Origin: Chitinophaga sp. SYP-B3965
Lineage (GTDB): Bacteria; Bacteroidota; Bacteroidia; Chitinophagales; Chitinophagaceae
Assembly: GCF_009647655.1 (NCBI RefSeq)
Contig: NZ_WJFD01000001.1
Location: forward strand, 2,728,001 to 2,792,000
DNA: 64,000 bases
Direction: 5' to 3'
A program made the translations under genes and the position numbers. The notes beneath the pieces are model-generated. The model was not told the DNA's origin. It ran no database searches and saw only the letters and a list, made by a program, of their open reading frames with translations. This document shows, in pieces, positions 49,097 through 60,490 of the stretch (positions are counted from its first letter, which is position 1; every line of letters begins with the position of its first letter).

Positions 49097-52000
49097 TTAT
49101 TTGCCGCTTACTAACGGAGGAGCCTTCTGTACTACTACAGCTTCTTTCTCGTTAGAAAGTGTATTCTTCTTATCGAAGTCCACCAGTACAGGTGCAGCTA
49201 CGAAGATAGAAGAGTAAGCACCCGTGATCACACCGATCAGCATCGCAAACGCGAAACCACGGGTTACTTCACCACCAAAGATGAAGAGGATCAGGATGGT
49301 CAGGAACACCGTTACAGAGGTCATGATCGTACGGCTCAATGTATCATTGATCGCGCGGTTGATCACTGTTTTGGTATCTGCACCCTTCAGCAGGCGGAAG
49401 TTCTCACGGATCCGGTCAAACACGATCACCGTATCGTTCATCGAGAACCCGATCACCGTTAGGATCGCCGCAATAAAGTGCTGGTCAATCTCCAGGGAGA
49501 ATGGCACCCAGGTGCGGCAGAATGAGAACACTGCCAGTGTTACCAATACGTCGTGCAGCAGCGAGAAGATAGTACCGATAGAGTACTGCCATTTCGAGAA
49601 GCGCAACAGGATGTACAGGAAGATCACGATCAGGGAAAGGATGGTAGCTTTCACCGCACCTGCCCTTAAGTCATCAGAGATGGTAGGCAATACGGTTTGA
49701 GAACCAACAATGTATTTATTGAGGAACGTTTGTTCGTCGATGTTACCGGCGTATTGACCTTTCAGCCCTTCATACAGCTTAGCTTTCACCTCTGCTACTG
49801 CTGCATCAGAGTTGTCGTCTATCTTATAAGGAGTGGTGATGTTCAGCTGATCTTTACCACCGATGGTTTTTACGAAAGTTTCTGAACCATAGATATCGCT
49901 CAGTTTCTTACGCACTTCTTCTGCATTCACCGGTTTCTCAAAACGCACCGTATAGCTGCGTCCACCGCTGAAATCCACACCGTGGTCAAAACCATGGAAG
50001 AAGGAACCGATACCCAGGATCAATACGATACCAGAGATCACGTAGGTGTACTTACGCATGCCCACGAAGTTGTAGTTGGCATGTTTGAAGATCCTGCGGG
50101 AAATAGGTGTGAAGTATTCCAGGTGTCTTTTCTTGTTCGTCCACCAGTCAGTGATCATACGGGATACCAGGATACCGCAGAACAGGGACAATAAGATACC
50201 GATGATCTGTGTGGTCGCAAAACCCAATACAGGGCCTAAACCAAAGTAGAACAGGATACAGGCGGTGAGCAGGGAAGTGATGTGACCATCCAGTACCGGC
50301 GCGTAAGAACGTTTGTAACCGTCTTCCACAGCCTGCTGGTAAGTTTTACCACGACTCAGTTCATCCTTGATCCTTTCAAATATGATTACGTTCGTATCCA
50401 CAGCCATACCAATGGTCAGTACCAGACCGGCGATACCAGGCATCGTGAGCGTTGCGCCCAGTGAAGCAAGGATACCTACGGTGAACAGCAGGTTGAGGAT
50501 CAGTGCGATATTCGCAACCCATCCGCCTGTGTTGAAGTACACCAGCATCAGGATGAAGATCACGATGAAAGAGATGATGAAAGATTTAGCGCCTGCCTGG
50601 ATGGATTCCTGCCCGAGGGTAGGTCCAACTACTTGCTCCTGCACAATCTTGGCGGGGGCAGGCATTCTACCGGAAACCAGGATATTGGCAAGGTCAGTTG
50701 CTTCTTCCAGGCTAAAGCTTCCGCTGATGGAAGAGTTACCGTTAGGAATTTCTGAATTGATAGAAGGTGCAGAGTATACTACGTTATCCAGTACGATCGC
50801 TACATAGTTCAATGTGCGCGGATCTTGCGGATTGCTTGGTTTCAGTGCGCGGGTCAGGTTACGCCAGTCACGTGTACCAACGTTATCCATGCTCATGCTC
50901 ACTTCCACTTCGTGGTTCTGTCCGAAATCAGCTTTAGCTGCAGTCACCCTTTCACCGGTGATCCTTGCCTGCGGATTGGCCGGATTTACTTTGATACCAT
51001 ATACAGGCAGTGGTTGTGTACGGTCTTCACGTTTGGTTGGACCATATACAAACACGAGGTCTTTTGGCAGAATGGCTTTCACACCCGGCGTTTCTATATA
51101 CCTGCGGAAAGTAGCCGTATCCTTTGGAAAGATACGTCCAAGCATAGAGCTTGGCATGATCTGATTCTGATCATTTACGTTAGGTATGAAGATAGCGAAC
51201 AGCGGATTTTGCTTAACCTGCTCAGCACGCAAAGCATCCATTTGCTTGGCGGAGTCACCACCCAGTTTAGAAAGACCGGAGTCCTTAGCCAGCAGGCTGG
51301 TAAGGCTGGCGGCAGAATCTTTAGCTGGTGCCGCAGCGGCAGTAGCAGCAGAATCTGTTGCGGTAACAGGAGCAGCAGAATCTTTCTTAGCAGCGATACC
51401 CTGAGAGATCTTAATCGCCTCGTTCATGGGTTGCAATACTGTTAAGTAGAATTCTTCACCACTTTTATATGTTTCACGGAATTCCAGGTTGGCGCTGGCT
51501 TGCAGGTACTTGCGTACACGATCTGCATCATCCACACCGGCCAGTTCCACGGAAATGATACCGCGGTTCTCATCCAGGTTGATAGATGGAGAAGCTACCC
51601 CGAACTTGTCTATCCGGTTTTGTAACACTTTATAAGTGTTCTTGATGGCTGCTTTAGATTCATTACGGATCACATTCAGCACCTGATCGTTGGTACTGTT
51701 GAAAGTGATCTGTTTTTGTTGCGCATTGGCGAAAATAGAAGCGAGCTTGCCATTTGGTGCTTCCTGTTTGTAGGCTTCACCAAACAGGGTCACGAAATCT
51801 GACTGGCTGTTCTTCTTAAGCTCAATGGCTTTTTTGATGGCATTGTTGAATGCCGGGTCCTTGGAGTGACCGGAGAGGGAGCGTACTACGTCTTCTACAC
51901 TAACTTCCAACACCACATTCATACCGCCCTGCAAGTCCAAACCGAGGTTCAGTTGCTTTTCTTTCGCTGAGGTATAGGTGGTAAACCAGGGAAATCCCGC

Positions 52001-52264
52001 AATCTGCTTGCCACTGGCGCTGTCCAGCATCTGTTCTGTCCTTTCCTTGATCAGGTCGTTCAGCGTGTCGGCATAAAGGGCTTGCGCTTCTTTATTACCG
52101 GCATGCTTCTGTTCAGCGGTAGGATATTGGCCGGCCACAAAGGCTTCGGCGGCGGTCTTTATCTTTTTCTCATAGTTCCGTACCACGAACGTGAAGGACA
52201 ATTGATACAAAGAGATAAGGATCAGTGCGACAGCAAAAAATCTAACCAGTCCTTTTAGTTGCAT
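49097..52264 (-). CDS. secDF: Protein translocase subunit SecDF (fused)
   Basis: A 1055-residue fusion of SecD and SecF, as usual in Bacteroidota. The first half has the DLQGGMNVVLEVS motif, a large periplasmic domain and SecD membrane helices with IGMAVDTNVIIFERIKDEL. The second half is SecF with VDFSGGRSYTVRFE and IGFSMNDTVIVFDRIREN. It pulls translocating proteins across the inner membrane using the proton-motive force. An Ala/Ser/Asp-rich low-complexity insert lies near residue 300-345. A TATCTTTG box is at 52310-52303. Confidence 0.97.
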   Translation of the reverse strand: MQLKGLVRFFAVALILISLYQLSFTFVVRNYEKKIKTAAEAFVAGQYPTAEQKHAGNKEAQALYADTLNDLIKERTEQMLDSASGKQIAGFPWFTTYTSAKEKQLNLGLDLQGGMNVVLEVSVEDVVRSLSGHSKDPAFNNAIKKAIELKKNSQSDFVTLFGEAYKQEAPNGKLASIFANAQQKQITFNSTNDQVLNVIRNESKAAIKNTYKVLQNRIDKFGVASPSINLDENRGIISVELAGVDDADRVRKYLQASANLEFRETYKSGEEFYLTVLQPMNEAIKISQGIAAKKDSAAPVTATDSAATAAAAPAKDSAASLTSLLAKDSGLSKLGGDSAKQMDALRAEQVKQNPLFAIFIPNVNDQNQIMPSSMLGRIFPKDTATFRRYIETPGVKAILPKDLVFVYGPTKREDRTQPLPVYGIKVNPANPQARITGERVTAAKADFGQNHEVEVSMSMDNVGTRDWRNLTRALKPSNPQDPRTLNYVAIVLDNVVYSAPSINSEIPNGNSSISGSFSLEEATDLANILVSGRMPAPAKIVQEQVVGPTLGQESIQAGAKSFIISFIVIFILMLVYFNTGGWVANIALILNLLFTVGILASLGATLTMPGIAGLVLTIGMAVDTNVIIFERIKDELSRGKTYQQAVEDGYKRSYAPVLDGHITSLLTACILFYFGLGPVLGFATTQIIGILLSLFCGILVSRMITDWWTNKKRHLEYFTPISRRIFKHANYNFVGMRKYTYVISGIVLILGIGSFFHGFDHGVDFSGGRSYTVRFEKPVNAEEVRKKLSDIYGSETFVKTIGGKDQLNITTPYKIDDNSDAAVAEVKAKLYEGLKGQYAGNIDEQTFLNKYIVGSQTVLPTISDDLRAGAVKATILSLIVIFLYILLRFSKWQYSIGTIFSLLHDVLVTLAVFSFCRTWVPFSLEIDQHFIAAILTVIGFSMNDTVIVFDRIRENFRLLKGADTKTVINRAINDTLSRTIMTSVTVFLTILILFIFGGEVTRGFAFAMLIGVITGAYSSIFVAAPVLVDFDKKNTLSNEKEAVVVQKAPPLVSGK

Positions 52265-52302
52265 TTTGTTTCGGATTATTAATATAAATTTTTTAAGAGT
52301 TG

Positions 52303-52310
52303 CAAAGATA
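52303..52310 (-). promoter_or_regulatory. -7 box for secDF
   Basis: The minus strand reads TATCTTTG, matching TAnnTTTG, 38 bp before the ATG. The -33 position reads CTTT, close to but not the consensus. Confidence 0.6.
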
Positions 52311-52405
52311 GAATTTAAATTGATATATTAAAGCCCGGTTCAAAACAGTTAGTAATCCACTATCCGATTGGTTTTGAACGAGATTTTGGCCAAAAATTTC
52401 CTTCT

Positions 52406-53683
52406 ATGATGCAACGCATTTTTACGGCAGGTGCAATATTGGTTTTTTTTACGAACTGCCAAACATCCCGGACAATTAATTCTGCCGCTATGCACAATTT
52501 AACATCCGCTTACCTGGATACCCTGCTGCAAGCCCGCAGTGCCCGGCTGGGCCCTGTTATGGACAACCCAAAGGAGTACCGCCTGCAGGTCATTTACACC
52601 CGGATAGACCGTAAAGCTGGTAACCAGCCTGTATTTACGGACTTTTACTACCATCTTTCCCCGGACCAATATTTCTACCCTGCCTCCACGGTAAAAATGC
52701 CCGCAGCCTTCCTGGCGCTGGAGAAACTGAACCGCCTGAAAGTGGATAAATATACCCCGATGTACACAGATAGCCTGGCAGGCATCACTACGGCTGTTAC
52801 GGAAGACACTTCCGCCGAAAACGCACAACCCTCTGTAGCTCATTATATTAAGAAGATCTTCCTGGTCAGTGACAATGATTCTTTTAACCGACTGTATGAG
52901 TTCATCGGTCAGGAAGAATTCAACCAGGCCCTCTGGGATAAAGGTTACCCTGCCTCCCAGATCCGCCACCGGCTGGATATTGCCCTTCCTCCGGACAGTA
53001 ACCGCCACACCAATGCCATCCGGTTTGAAAAGGAGGGCAAGGTGATCTATCAGCAAAAAGACCAGGTGAGCACCCTCTCCTTTGCCCCCAGGCAGGATTC
53101 CGTGGGTAATGCACATTACAAAGGTTCCACACTCATTAATGCCCCTTTCGACTTCTCGCTGAAGAACCGCCTGTTGCTGGCAGACCTGCATAATATGCTG
53201 AAAAGCGTAATTTTTCCGGAAAGTGTAACATCTGCGTCTGCTTTTCGTTTAACAGAAGACGATTACCGGTTTTTATACCGGTATATGTCTCAATTGCCAA
53301 CGGAAACACGCCATCCGGCCTACGATACGGCCGAATTCCATCATAATTATGTAAAATACCTGATGGGCGGCGCAGACGGAAATGCACAATTACCGGCAGG
53401 TTTGCGGATCTTTAACAAACCAGGCTGGGCTTATGGCTTTTTGACAGATGTAGCATATTTTGTGGATTTTGACCATGGCGTGGAGTTCCTGCTCTCTGCC
53501 ACTTTGTATGCCAACAAAGACGGCGTGATAGGAGATGACAAATATGACTTCGAAACAACAGGAAAACCTTTCCTGAAAGCACTCGGTGAGATCATCTATG
53601 AAGAAGAATTAAAAAGATCAAGGAAATACAAACCAGATCTGAAGCGTTATAAAATTGACTACAATGGCATTCAACAACTGTAA
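52406..53683 (+). CDS. Serine hydrolase of the class A beta-lactamase-like family
   Basis: A 425-residue exported protein, probably a lipoprotein (FFTNC, cysteine at 18). The nucleophile motif SxxK is S94-T-V-K97, an SDN motif occurs near residue 155 (LVSDNDSFNRL), and NKPGWAYGF stands where KTG would be. It is longer than the classic 290-residue enzymes, so activity on beta-lactams is uncertain; a cell-wall hydrolase or esterase is equally possible. No BlaI-type dyad was found upstream. It runs 31 bp before a DUF4397 gene. Confidence 0.85.
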   Translation: MMQRIFTAGAILVFFTNCQTSRTINSAAMHNLTSAYLDTLLQARSARLGPVMDNPKEYRLQVIYTRIDRKAGNQPVFTDFYYHLSPDQYFYPASTVKMPAAFLALEKLNRLKVDKYTPMYTDSLAGITTAVTEDTSAENAQPSVAHYIKKIFLVSDNDSFNRLYEFIGQEEFNQALWDKGYPASQIRHRLDIALPPDSNRHTNAIRFEKEGKVIYQQKDQVSTLSFAPRQDSVGNAHYKGSTLINAPFDFSLKNRLLLADLHNMLKSVIFPESVTSASAFRLTEDDYRFLYRYMSQLPTETRHPAYDTAEFHHNYVKYLMGGADGNAQLPAGLRIFNKPGWAYGFLTDVAYFVDFDHGVEFLLSATLYANKDGVIGDDKYDFETTGKPFLKALGEIIYEEELKRSRKYKPDLKRYKIDYNGIQQL

Positions 53684-53714
53684 AATAAATAGTAATCAAC
53701 AAAAATTTGAGAGC

Positions 53715-54395
53715 ATGGTAACAATGAAAAACCGATTCGTAGCACTGTTGGCAATGGTTGCAGTGATCACAGGCCTGTCTTCCTGTCTGAAGAATAACGT
53801 GACGCCTGACGCGCCCAGCACGGTGATATACTTTATAAACGGATCACCCGCTTTTGGAATGGACCTCATTTTCAATTCCAAAAAAGCAAACTCCGCTCCT
53901 TTTACATTTGGCGCCTCTGCCGGCGATCAGTTTGCTCCGGCCAACATCAAGATCGATTTTACCAAAACAGGTACAGATAGTCTGCTGACAAGTGTTACAG
54001 CAAACTTCGACACTTTGCAATACAATACTATCTTCCTGTATGGCAATTCGATGGTAAAATCATATAGAGTGAGGGAAGACTTTTCTACGATCTCCCGTGA
54101 AAAAGCCAACGTGCGTTTTATGAATTTCGTGGAAAGTGCCACCCCGGTAGATTTCTACATTAACGCCAATAAGGTTTCTTCCGGCCGTTATTTTGAAGAT
54201 TTCCTGGGAGATGTGAGCCTCCAGGCGCAAGATGCAGCTACAGTGACCGTTACGGTGAAAGACCAGGCCGGTACAGAACTGGCTACTTTACCTAATGTGA
54301 ACCTGCTTGCCTCCAACGCTTACACCATTGCCTACATGGGTATTCCAGGACAAACAGGCGATAAGAAACCAGTGATCAACGTATATCGTCAATAA
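53715..54395 (+). CDS. DUF4397 domain lipoprotein
   Basis: A 226-residue lipoprotein from ATG 53715, with 53724 also possible. The signal is followed by the lipobox LSSC. The mature part has FINGSPAFGMDLIFNSK and FMNFVESATPVDFYINANKVSSG, which are DUF4397 features, organised as beta-sandwich repeats. The family occurs on bacterial surfaces with no defined function. It is 31 bp after the serine hydrolase gene and is followed by a strong terminator at 54416. Confidence 0.8.
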   Translation: MVTMKNRFVALLAMVAVITGLSSCLKNNVTPDAPSTVIYFINGSPAFGMDLIFNSKKANSAPFTFGASAGDQFAPANIKIDFTKTGTDSLLTSVTANFDTLQYNTIFLYGNSMVKSYRVREDFSTISREKANVRFMNFVESATPVDFYINANKVSSGRYFEDFLGDVSLQAQDAATVTVTVKDQAGTELATLPNVNLLASNAYTIAYMGIPGQTGDKKPVINVYRQ

Positions 54396-54415
54396 TAGCA
54401 TACAATAATATTTGT

Positions 54416-54455
54416 GAAACGTCCCGGGTTATAAAGACCCGGGACGTTTCTTTTT
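54416..54455 (+). terminator. Terminator after the DUF4397 gene
   Basis: A 14-bp perfect stem (GAAACGTCCCGGGT with ACCCGGGACGTTTC) is followed by five T. Confidence 0.92.
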
Positions 54456-54473
54456 ATGCTCATCTTTTTGCAG

Positions 54474-54481
54474 TAGGTTTG
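54474..54481 (+). promoter_or_regulatory. -7 box for the aminotransferase gene
   Basis: TAGGTTTG matches TAnnTTTG. TTTT lies at the -33 position exactly 19 bp upstream (54451-54454), one base off TTTG. The ATG is 29 bp downstream. Confidence 0.65.
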
Positions 54482-54510
54482 CGGCGGTCAACCTAAAAAA
54501 ATAATTCCAT

Positions 54511-55701
54511 ATGCCATTAGCAGAAAGATTATCACGCATCTCTGTACCGCAAACCATCAGAATGGCTAAACTCAGCCGTGAGCTGAAAGCCCAGGGAATT
54601 GACATCGTAGATCTCAGCATCGGGGAACCCGATTTTGACACGCCGGTGCATATACGGGACGCTGCCAAAAAAGCCATTGACGAAGGATATACACATTACA
54701 CGCCCGTTGCAGGTTATGCAGACCTCAAACAGGCCGTGGCCTATAAATTAAAAAGAGATAATGGCCTTGAATACAGCCCGGAACAGATCGTTGTATCTAC
54801 CGGTGCTAAACAAAGCATTGCCAATACTGTACTCAGCCTGGTAAACCCGGGAGAAGAAGTGATCATCCCCACCCCCTACTGGGTCACTTATTCAGAGCTG
54901 GTGAAATTATGCCAGGGTGTGGTGAAATTTGTACCCTGCCCTATAGAGCAAAATTACAAGATCACGCCGCAGCAACTGGAAGCCGCCATCACACCAAAAA
55001 CAAAACTGTTCATGTTCTCCTCCCCCTGTAATCCTACAGGTTCTGTTTATTCAAGAGAAGAACTGGAAGGCCTGGCAGCTGTGTTTGAAAAACACCCGGA
55101 GATCTACATCATTTCTGATGAGATCTATGAATATATTAATTATGTGGGTGAACATGTGAGCATTGCCAGCTTCGGCACCTTAAAAGAACGCACCATCATC
55201 ATTAACGGTCTCAGTAAAGGATTTGCCATGACCGGCTGGCGCCTTGGCTACCTGGCCGCACCACTGGAAATTGCCAAAGCTGCGGACATGGTACAAAGCC
55301 AGTTCACTTCTGCCACCAGTTCCATCACCCAACGTGCCGCTATTACTGCGTTACGCGGAGAACTGGATACCGCTAAAGAAATGGTAGCTGCCTTCAGAGA
55401 ACGCAGGGCTTTCATCTTTTCTGCACTCAAAAATATACCCGGGTTAAAAGTAAATGAACCAGACGGTGCATTTTACATGTTCCCTAACGTCAGCAGTTTC
55501 TTCGGTAAGTCTTTTGAAGACAGCCAGATCAATAATGCAGACGATCTTTGCATGTACCTCCTGCATAAAGCCAATGTAACCGTAGTATCAGGCCGCGCAT
55601 TTGAACAACCGGATTGTATACGTATTTCTTATGCCACCGGCATGGATCGTATAGAAGAAGGAATGAAGCGGATGAAAGAATGGTTAGGTAAGCTGAAATA
55701 G
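54511..55701 (+). CDS. PLP-dependent class I/II aminotransferase (aspartate aminotransferase-like)
   Basis: A 396-residue fold type I aminotransferase. The PLP lysine lies in NGLSKGFAMTGWRLGY. FSSPCNPTGSVYSREEL and IISDEIYEYI carry the conserved N and D residues, and SIGEPDFDTP is the N-terminal signature. This subgroup (I-beta) is usually aspartate aminotransferase but also uses other amino acids. It converges with coaE with overlapping 3' ends (18 bp). Confidence 0.93.
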   Translation: MPLAERLSRISVPQTIRMAKLSRELKAQGIDIVDLSIGEPDFDTPVHIRDAAKKAIDEGYTHYTPVAGYADLKQAVAYKLKRDNGLEYSPEQIVVSTGAKQSIANTVLSLVNPGEEVIIPTPYWVTYSELVKLCQGVVKFVPCPIEQNYKITPQQLEAAITPKTKLFMFSSPCNPTGSVYSREELEGLAAVFEKHPEIYIISDEIYEYINYVGEHVSIASFGTLKERTIIINGLSKGFAMTGWRLGYLAAPLEIAKAADMVQSQFTSATSSITQRAAITALRGELDTAKEMVAAFRERRAFIFSALKNIPGLKVNEPDGAFYMFPNVSSFFGKSFEDSQINNADDLCMYLLHKANVTVVSGRAFEQPDCIRISYATGMDRIEEGMKRMKEWLGKLK

Positions 55702-56268
55702 CTTGTGTAGCGCCAGTACCTGGGGGATCACCATCTGTTGCTCATCATTGTAGATCACATGATCAGATAACTTCATTTTGATGCGGTCATCGATCTGCTT
55801 GTGCATTCTTGCCAGCACATCGTTACGGCTTACGCCGTCCCTTTTCATCACACGCAGGATGCGTAAGGATTCTGGCGCATACACACCTATTACTTTGTCT
55901 ACATGATGAAAAGATTCCGTTTCAAATAGCAGCGCTGCTTCCTTGATCACGTAAGGGGATCTCTGCCGTTGTGCCCAGGCTTCTGAGTCACGGATCGTAG
56001 CGGGATGTACAATGGAGTTGAGTTTCTCCAGTTGCGACTTATCGTTGAATACGATATTAGAAATGAATTTCCGGTTGAGGCTGCCATCCGGCAGATAAGC
56101 CTCCGCACCAAAATGATCTTTGATCTGCCCGATCAGGAGCTGATCCTTTACCATGATCTCCTTTGCAGCATCATCTGCAGAGTAAACGGGTATGCCGAGT
56201 AGTCCGAAGATCCTTGCCACTGTACTTTTTCCTGATCCTATTCCGCCGGTAATGCCGATGATTTGCAT
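55684..56268 (-). CDS. coaE: Dephospho-CoA kinase
   Basis: A 194-residue P-loop kinase for the last step of CoA synthesis. The Walker A motif GGIGSGKS is at residues 8-15. The opening MQIIGITGG and the LNSIVHPATIRD segment are family hallmarks. The ATG at 56268 is preferred to 56334. It is the last gene of the nusB-DUF1573-yajC-coaE operon, and pairs functionally with coaD at 31451-31936. Confidence 0.97.
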   Translation of the reverse strand: MQIIGITGGIGSGKSTVARIFGLLGIPVYSADDAAKEIMVKDQLLIGQIKDHFGAEAYLPDGSLNRKFISNIVFNDKSQLEKLNSIVHPATIRDSEAWAQRQRSPYVIKEAALLFETESFHHVDKVIGVYAPESLRILRVMKRDGVSRNDVLARMHKQIDDRIKMKLSDHVIYNDEQQMVIPQVLALHKLFQLT

Positions 56269-56335
56269 GCCACCAAAATATAAAAAAAAAGGGAAAGAAG
56301 CGGACTTCTCTCCCTTTAAACGTCTTAAAGACAAT

Positions 56336-56689
56336 TTATTTAACCTCAGTAGCTTTGTTTACTGCGCTGGTATATTCCATACTTACAGCAGAACGCTCTA
56401 CTGTCAGGAAAGTACCAGGGCTAACTTCTATCTGTAAAGTATTATTCTCGTTGTTGATCTTTTTCACTTTACCGTGAATACCTGCGATAGTAACAATTTT
56501 ATCACCTTCTTTCAGGCCTTCGATAAATTGCTTTTGCAGTTTGGCTTTTTTGGTTTGAGGACGGATCATGAACAACCACATCACCAGGATCATACCACCA
56601 AAGAAGAGCAGGGAGCCCATTCCGCCAAAACCACCGGAACCACCACCCGCTGGTGGCGTCATTAAGAAAACATTTAATAAGTTGTACAT
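56336..56689 (-). CDS. yajC: Preprotein translocase accessory subunit YajC
   Basis: A 117-residue single-span membrane protein that associates with SecDF. One helix (about residues 25-43: SLLFFGGMILVMWLFMIRPQ) is preceded by a Gly-rich N terminus. RPQTKKAKLQKQFIEGLKEGDKIVTIAGIHGKV is the family signature. It is encoded apart from secDF but on the same strand. The operon partner upstream is DUF1573. Confidence 0.95.
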   Translation of the reverse strand: MYNLLNVFLMTPPAGGGSGGFGGMGSLLFFGGMILVMWLFMIRPQTKKAKLQKQFIEGLKEGDKIVTIAGIHGKVKKINNENNTLQIEVSPGTFLTVERSAVSMEYTSAVNKATEVK

Positions 56690-56725
56690 CGTATGTTGTT
56701 TGTTGATTTGAAGCTGTTAAAGGTA

Positions 56726-57166
56726 CTATTTCTTTACGATCATGCATTGGATCCTTGGACCGTTGATCATAGGAGGATTTGTGTTGGCCTGAATATACAA
56801 TTCTTTTTCAGTATGTCCTTCCGGCCGCCCCTTGCTGTCAAACTTCACCTTCATGTACCCGCTTTCCCCTGGTTTAATAGGTTCTTTAGGCCATTCCGGC
56901 ACTGTGCAGCCGCAACTTGCTTCCGCTTTATTGATCAGCAGGTCTCTTTCCCCTGTATTGGTGAATTTGAAAGAATATTCCACCACTTCTCCCTCTGTAA
57001 CATTGCCAAAGTCGTGCAATTCCTTTTCAAAGGTAATAGCCGGGTAATGGCCGCCAGCAGTATCCTGGGCATTGGTAGTGGTACTCTTCTCAGATTTTGC
57101 ACCCTGGTTATTGCAGGCTGTAACAGCCAGCATGGCAGCAAAAAAAGTAAATAAAAGCGCTTTCAT
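56726..57166 (-). CDS. DUF1573 domain lipoprotein
   Basis: A 146-residue lipoprotein (AVTAC lipobox) followed by a DUF1573 immunoglobulin-like domain: HDFGNVTEGEVVEYSFKFTN and the signature ASCGCTVPEWPKEPIKPGESG. The family is widespread in Bacteroidota, with no clear function. It lies 11 bp after nusB and 36 bp before yajC, so these genes are probably one transcript. Confidence 0.92.
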   Translation of the reverse strand: MKALLFTFFAAMLAVTACNNQGAKSEKSTTTNAQDTAGGHYPAITFEKELHDFGNVTEGEVVEYSFKFTNTGERDLLINKAEASCGCTVPEWPKEPIKPGESGYMKVKFDSKGRPEGHTEKELYIQANTNPPMINGPRIQCMIVKK

Positions 57167-57177
57167 CCTTTATTTTT

Positions 57178-58107
57178 TTATTTCCGGTTACGGTCTGTTT
57201 TCTGGATCAGGTCTGCCTGTACCAGGTCTTTCAGGATATTATCCAGGATCCCGTTCACAAACTGGCCGCTTTGCGGTGTGCTGTAAGCTTTTGCCAGGTC
57301 TATGTATTCGTTGATCGTTACTTTGGTAGGGATGGTGGAGAAGTAGAGGAATTCACAAACCCCCATTTCCATCAGGAGCATATCCACAGAAGCGATACGT
57401 TCCGGATCCCAGTTCTGCAGTTTAGGTTTGATGAGCTCCAGAGTGTATTCCTTCTTATCCAGTACCGTGAGGAGTAATTCCTTGGCATATTCCAGTTTCT
57501 CCCGGCTGATGAGCTGAAGGAAATTGAACAGCTGTGGTTTGGAGAAGAAATTACCGACCAGGATGGTCATCATTTCTTCATCGTCCCCCCAGTGAATAAA
57601 GCTATCCTCCATGTGCTGGCGGAATAGTTCATTCTTTTCAAGGATCTCTTTATAGATGTACTCGATAATTTGTTTCTCTGTCACCTTATTCCTGCCTGGT
57701 TCTGCAATGTAGGCCTTGTAGATCGCTGATTCTGCCAGCTGGTTGTACAGCTTGCGGGTCAGTTCGATGTCCTCCAGCCTGCGGAGCTTCCAGTTGTCCA
57801 GGTTCACCTGGAACCCTTTATCCCCCATTACCTGGAAAATAAAGTCGTTCCCTGCTATTTTGGTGTTCACCGCCAGGTCGTTTGCACTGGGCAGGTGTTT
57901 AGAGGCCCTGTTCTGAGCGTCCGTTTCCGCGTATTGTGCTACGCGGGCAACAGAAAACAGCAAATACGTGAATATCTGGCTGGTCTGATCTAACTTTTCA
58001 TTCAGCAAACTTGTTGCAGTACCGGGTTTAACCGTTCCCTGCTCCATGGTGTCCATGGCATACAATGTTTGCATAACTTTTACCCGGATGTTTCTTCTAC
58101 TGATCAT
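57178..58107 (-). CDS. nusB: Transcription antitermination protein NusB (long form)
   Basis: A 309-residue protein. The N-terminal MISRRNIRVKVMQTLYAMD and the C-terminal WDPERIASVDMLLMEMGVCEF and VTINEYIDLAKAYSTPQSGQFVNGILDNI match NusB. It is more than twice the enterobacterial length (about 139), the extra residues being an internal helical region, as is normal for Bacteroidota. It heads the nusB-DUF1573-yajC-coaE operon and is divergent from groES. Confidence 0.93.
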   Translation of the reverse strand: MISRRNIRVKVMQTLYAMDTMEQGTVKPGTATSLLNEKLDQTSQIFTYLLFSVARVAQYAETDAQNRASKHLPSANDLAVNTKIAGNDFIFQVMGDKGFQVNLDNWKLRRLEDIELTRKLYNQLAESAIYKAYIAEPGRNKVTEKQIIEYIYKEILEKNELFRQHMEDSFIHWGDDEEMMTILVGNFFSKPQLFNFLQLISREKLEYAKELLLTVLDKKEYTLELIKPKLQNWDPERIASVDMLLMEMGVCEFLYFSTIPTKVTINEYIDLAKAYSTPQSGQFVNGILDNILKDLVQADLIQKTDRNRK

Positions 58108-58259
58108 ACGTACGCTTAGGAAAATGGCGGCAAAGCTACTGTTTTACAGGGACTTTTTAAAATATAGTTCCGGGGAGCCGGAAGCCGCATTCCGGGAAAC
58201 GGGCTGCGGCACTGCCATCCACCTTCTGACTGACAGGCAAAAATGAAAAAATGTCATAT

Positions 58260-58290
58260 CTTGACAGTCCCCCGGGAATATGTATCTTTG
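58260..58290 (+). promoter_or_regulatory. Consensus promoter of groES-groEL
   Basis: TTG (58261-58263) and TATCTTTG (58283-58290) are separated by exactly 19 bp, matching the Bacteroidota consensus. The leader is about 90 bases. No CIRCE-type inverted repeat was found between here and groES, so HrcA control is not supported. Confidence 0.75.
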
Positions 58291-58386
58291 CATCCTGAAA
58301 ATTTGACCCGAATACGTGGTTGGCATAATCTTCGTGCGGGTGGTTCCACTAACTTTTCAACTCATCTCTTTAAAAATAGAATAACA

Positions 58387-58668
58387 ATGGCTAAAAAATT
58401 AACTATTAAACCTCTGGCAGACAGGGTGATCGTAAAACCCGCAGCAGCAGAAGAAAAAACCTCTGGTGGCATCATCATCCCGGATACCGCTAAAGAAAAA
58501 CCTCAGCGTGGAACTGTAGTTGCAGCTGGTCCTGGTAAAAAAGATGAGCCAGTTACTGTGAAAGTTGGCGATACTGTACTGTACGGTAAATATTCCGGCC
58601 AGGAAATTCCATTTGAAGGAGAAGAATACCTGATCATGCGTGAATCTGATATCCTGGCTATTATCTAA
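58387..58668 (+). CDS. groES: Co-chaperonin GroES
   Basis: A 93-residue co-chaperonin that caps GroEL. The opening [15 protein letters not shown] and the mobile loop [18 protein letters not shown] are typical. The ATG at 58387 is preferred to longer starts. It lies 58 bp before groEL, the standard operon order, under a full consensus promoter. Confidence 0.98.
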   Translation: MAKKLTIKPLADRVIVKPAAAEEKTSGGIIIPDTAKEKPQRGTVVAAGPGKKDEPVTVKVGDTVLYGKYSGQEIPFEGEEYLIMRESDILAII

Positions 58669-58675
58669 GCCCTGA

Positions 58676-60364
<1,689 letters not shown>

Positions 60365-60387
60365 TCCTGTTCACATCAACAGATACC

Positions 60388-60422
60388 ATCCCGCCCAGGT
60401 CTTTCCCGGGCGGGATTTTTTT
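60388..60422 (+). terminator. Terminator after groEL
   Basis: A 9-bp perfect stem (ATCCCGCCC with GGGCGGGAT) is followed by seven T. Confidence 0.9.
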
Positions 60423-60462
60423 ATATTGTAACTTTCTGTCGCTTTAGCCCGTTTAACTATTG

Positions 60463-60470
60463 TATTTTTG
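60463..60470 (+). promoter_or_regulatory. -7 box for the first FKBP gene
   Basis: TATTTTTG matches TAnnTTTG, 20 bp before the ATG. The -33 position lacks TTTG. Confidence 0.5.
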
Positions 60471-60490
60471 ACAAATTTTGGAGAACAGGC

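Noticed and set aside
52300-52405. BlaI control of the serine hydrolase gene
   Set aside because: No TACGAA-N4-TTCGTA dyad lies in its upstream region, and the gene is about 46 kb from blaI.
58108-58386. CIRCE element for HrcA control of groESL
   Set aside because: No TTAGCACTC-N9-GAGTGCTAA or close variant was found in the leader.
58243-58386. 48-residue extension of GroES
   Set aside because: The family start is MAKKLTIKP at 58387, and the extension would overlap the consensus promoter.
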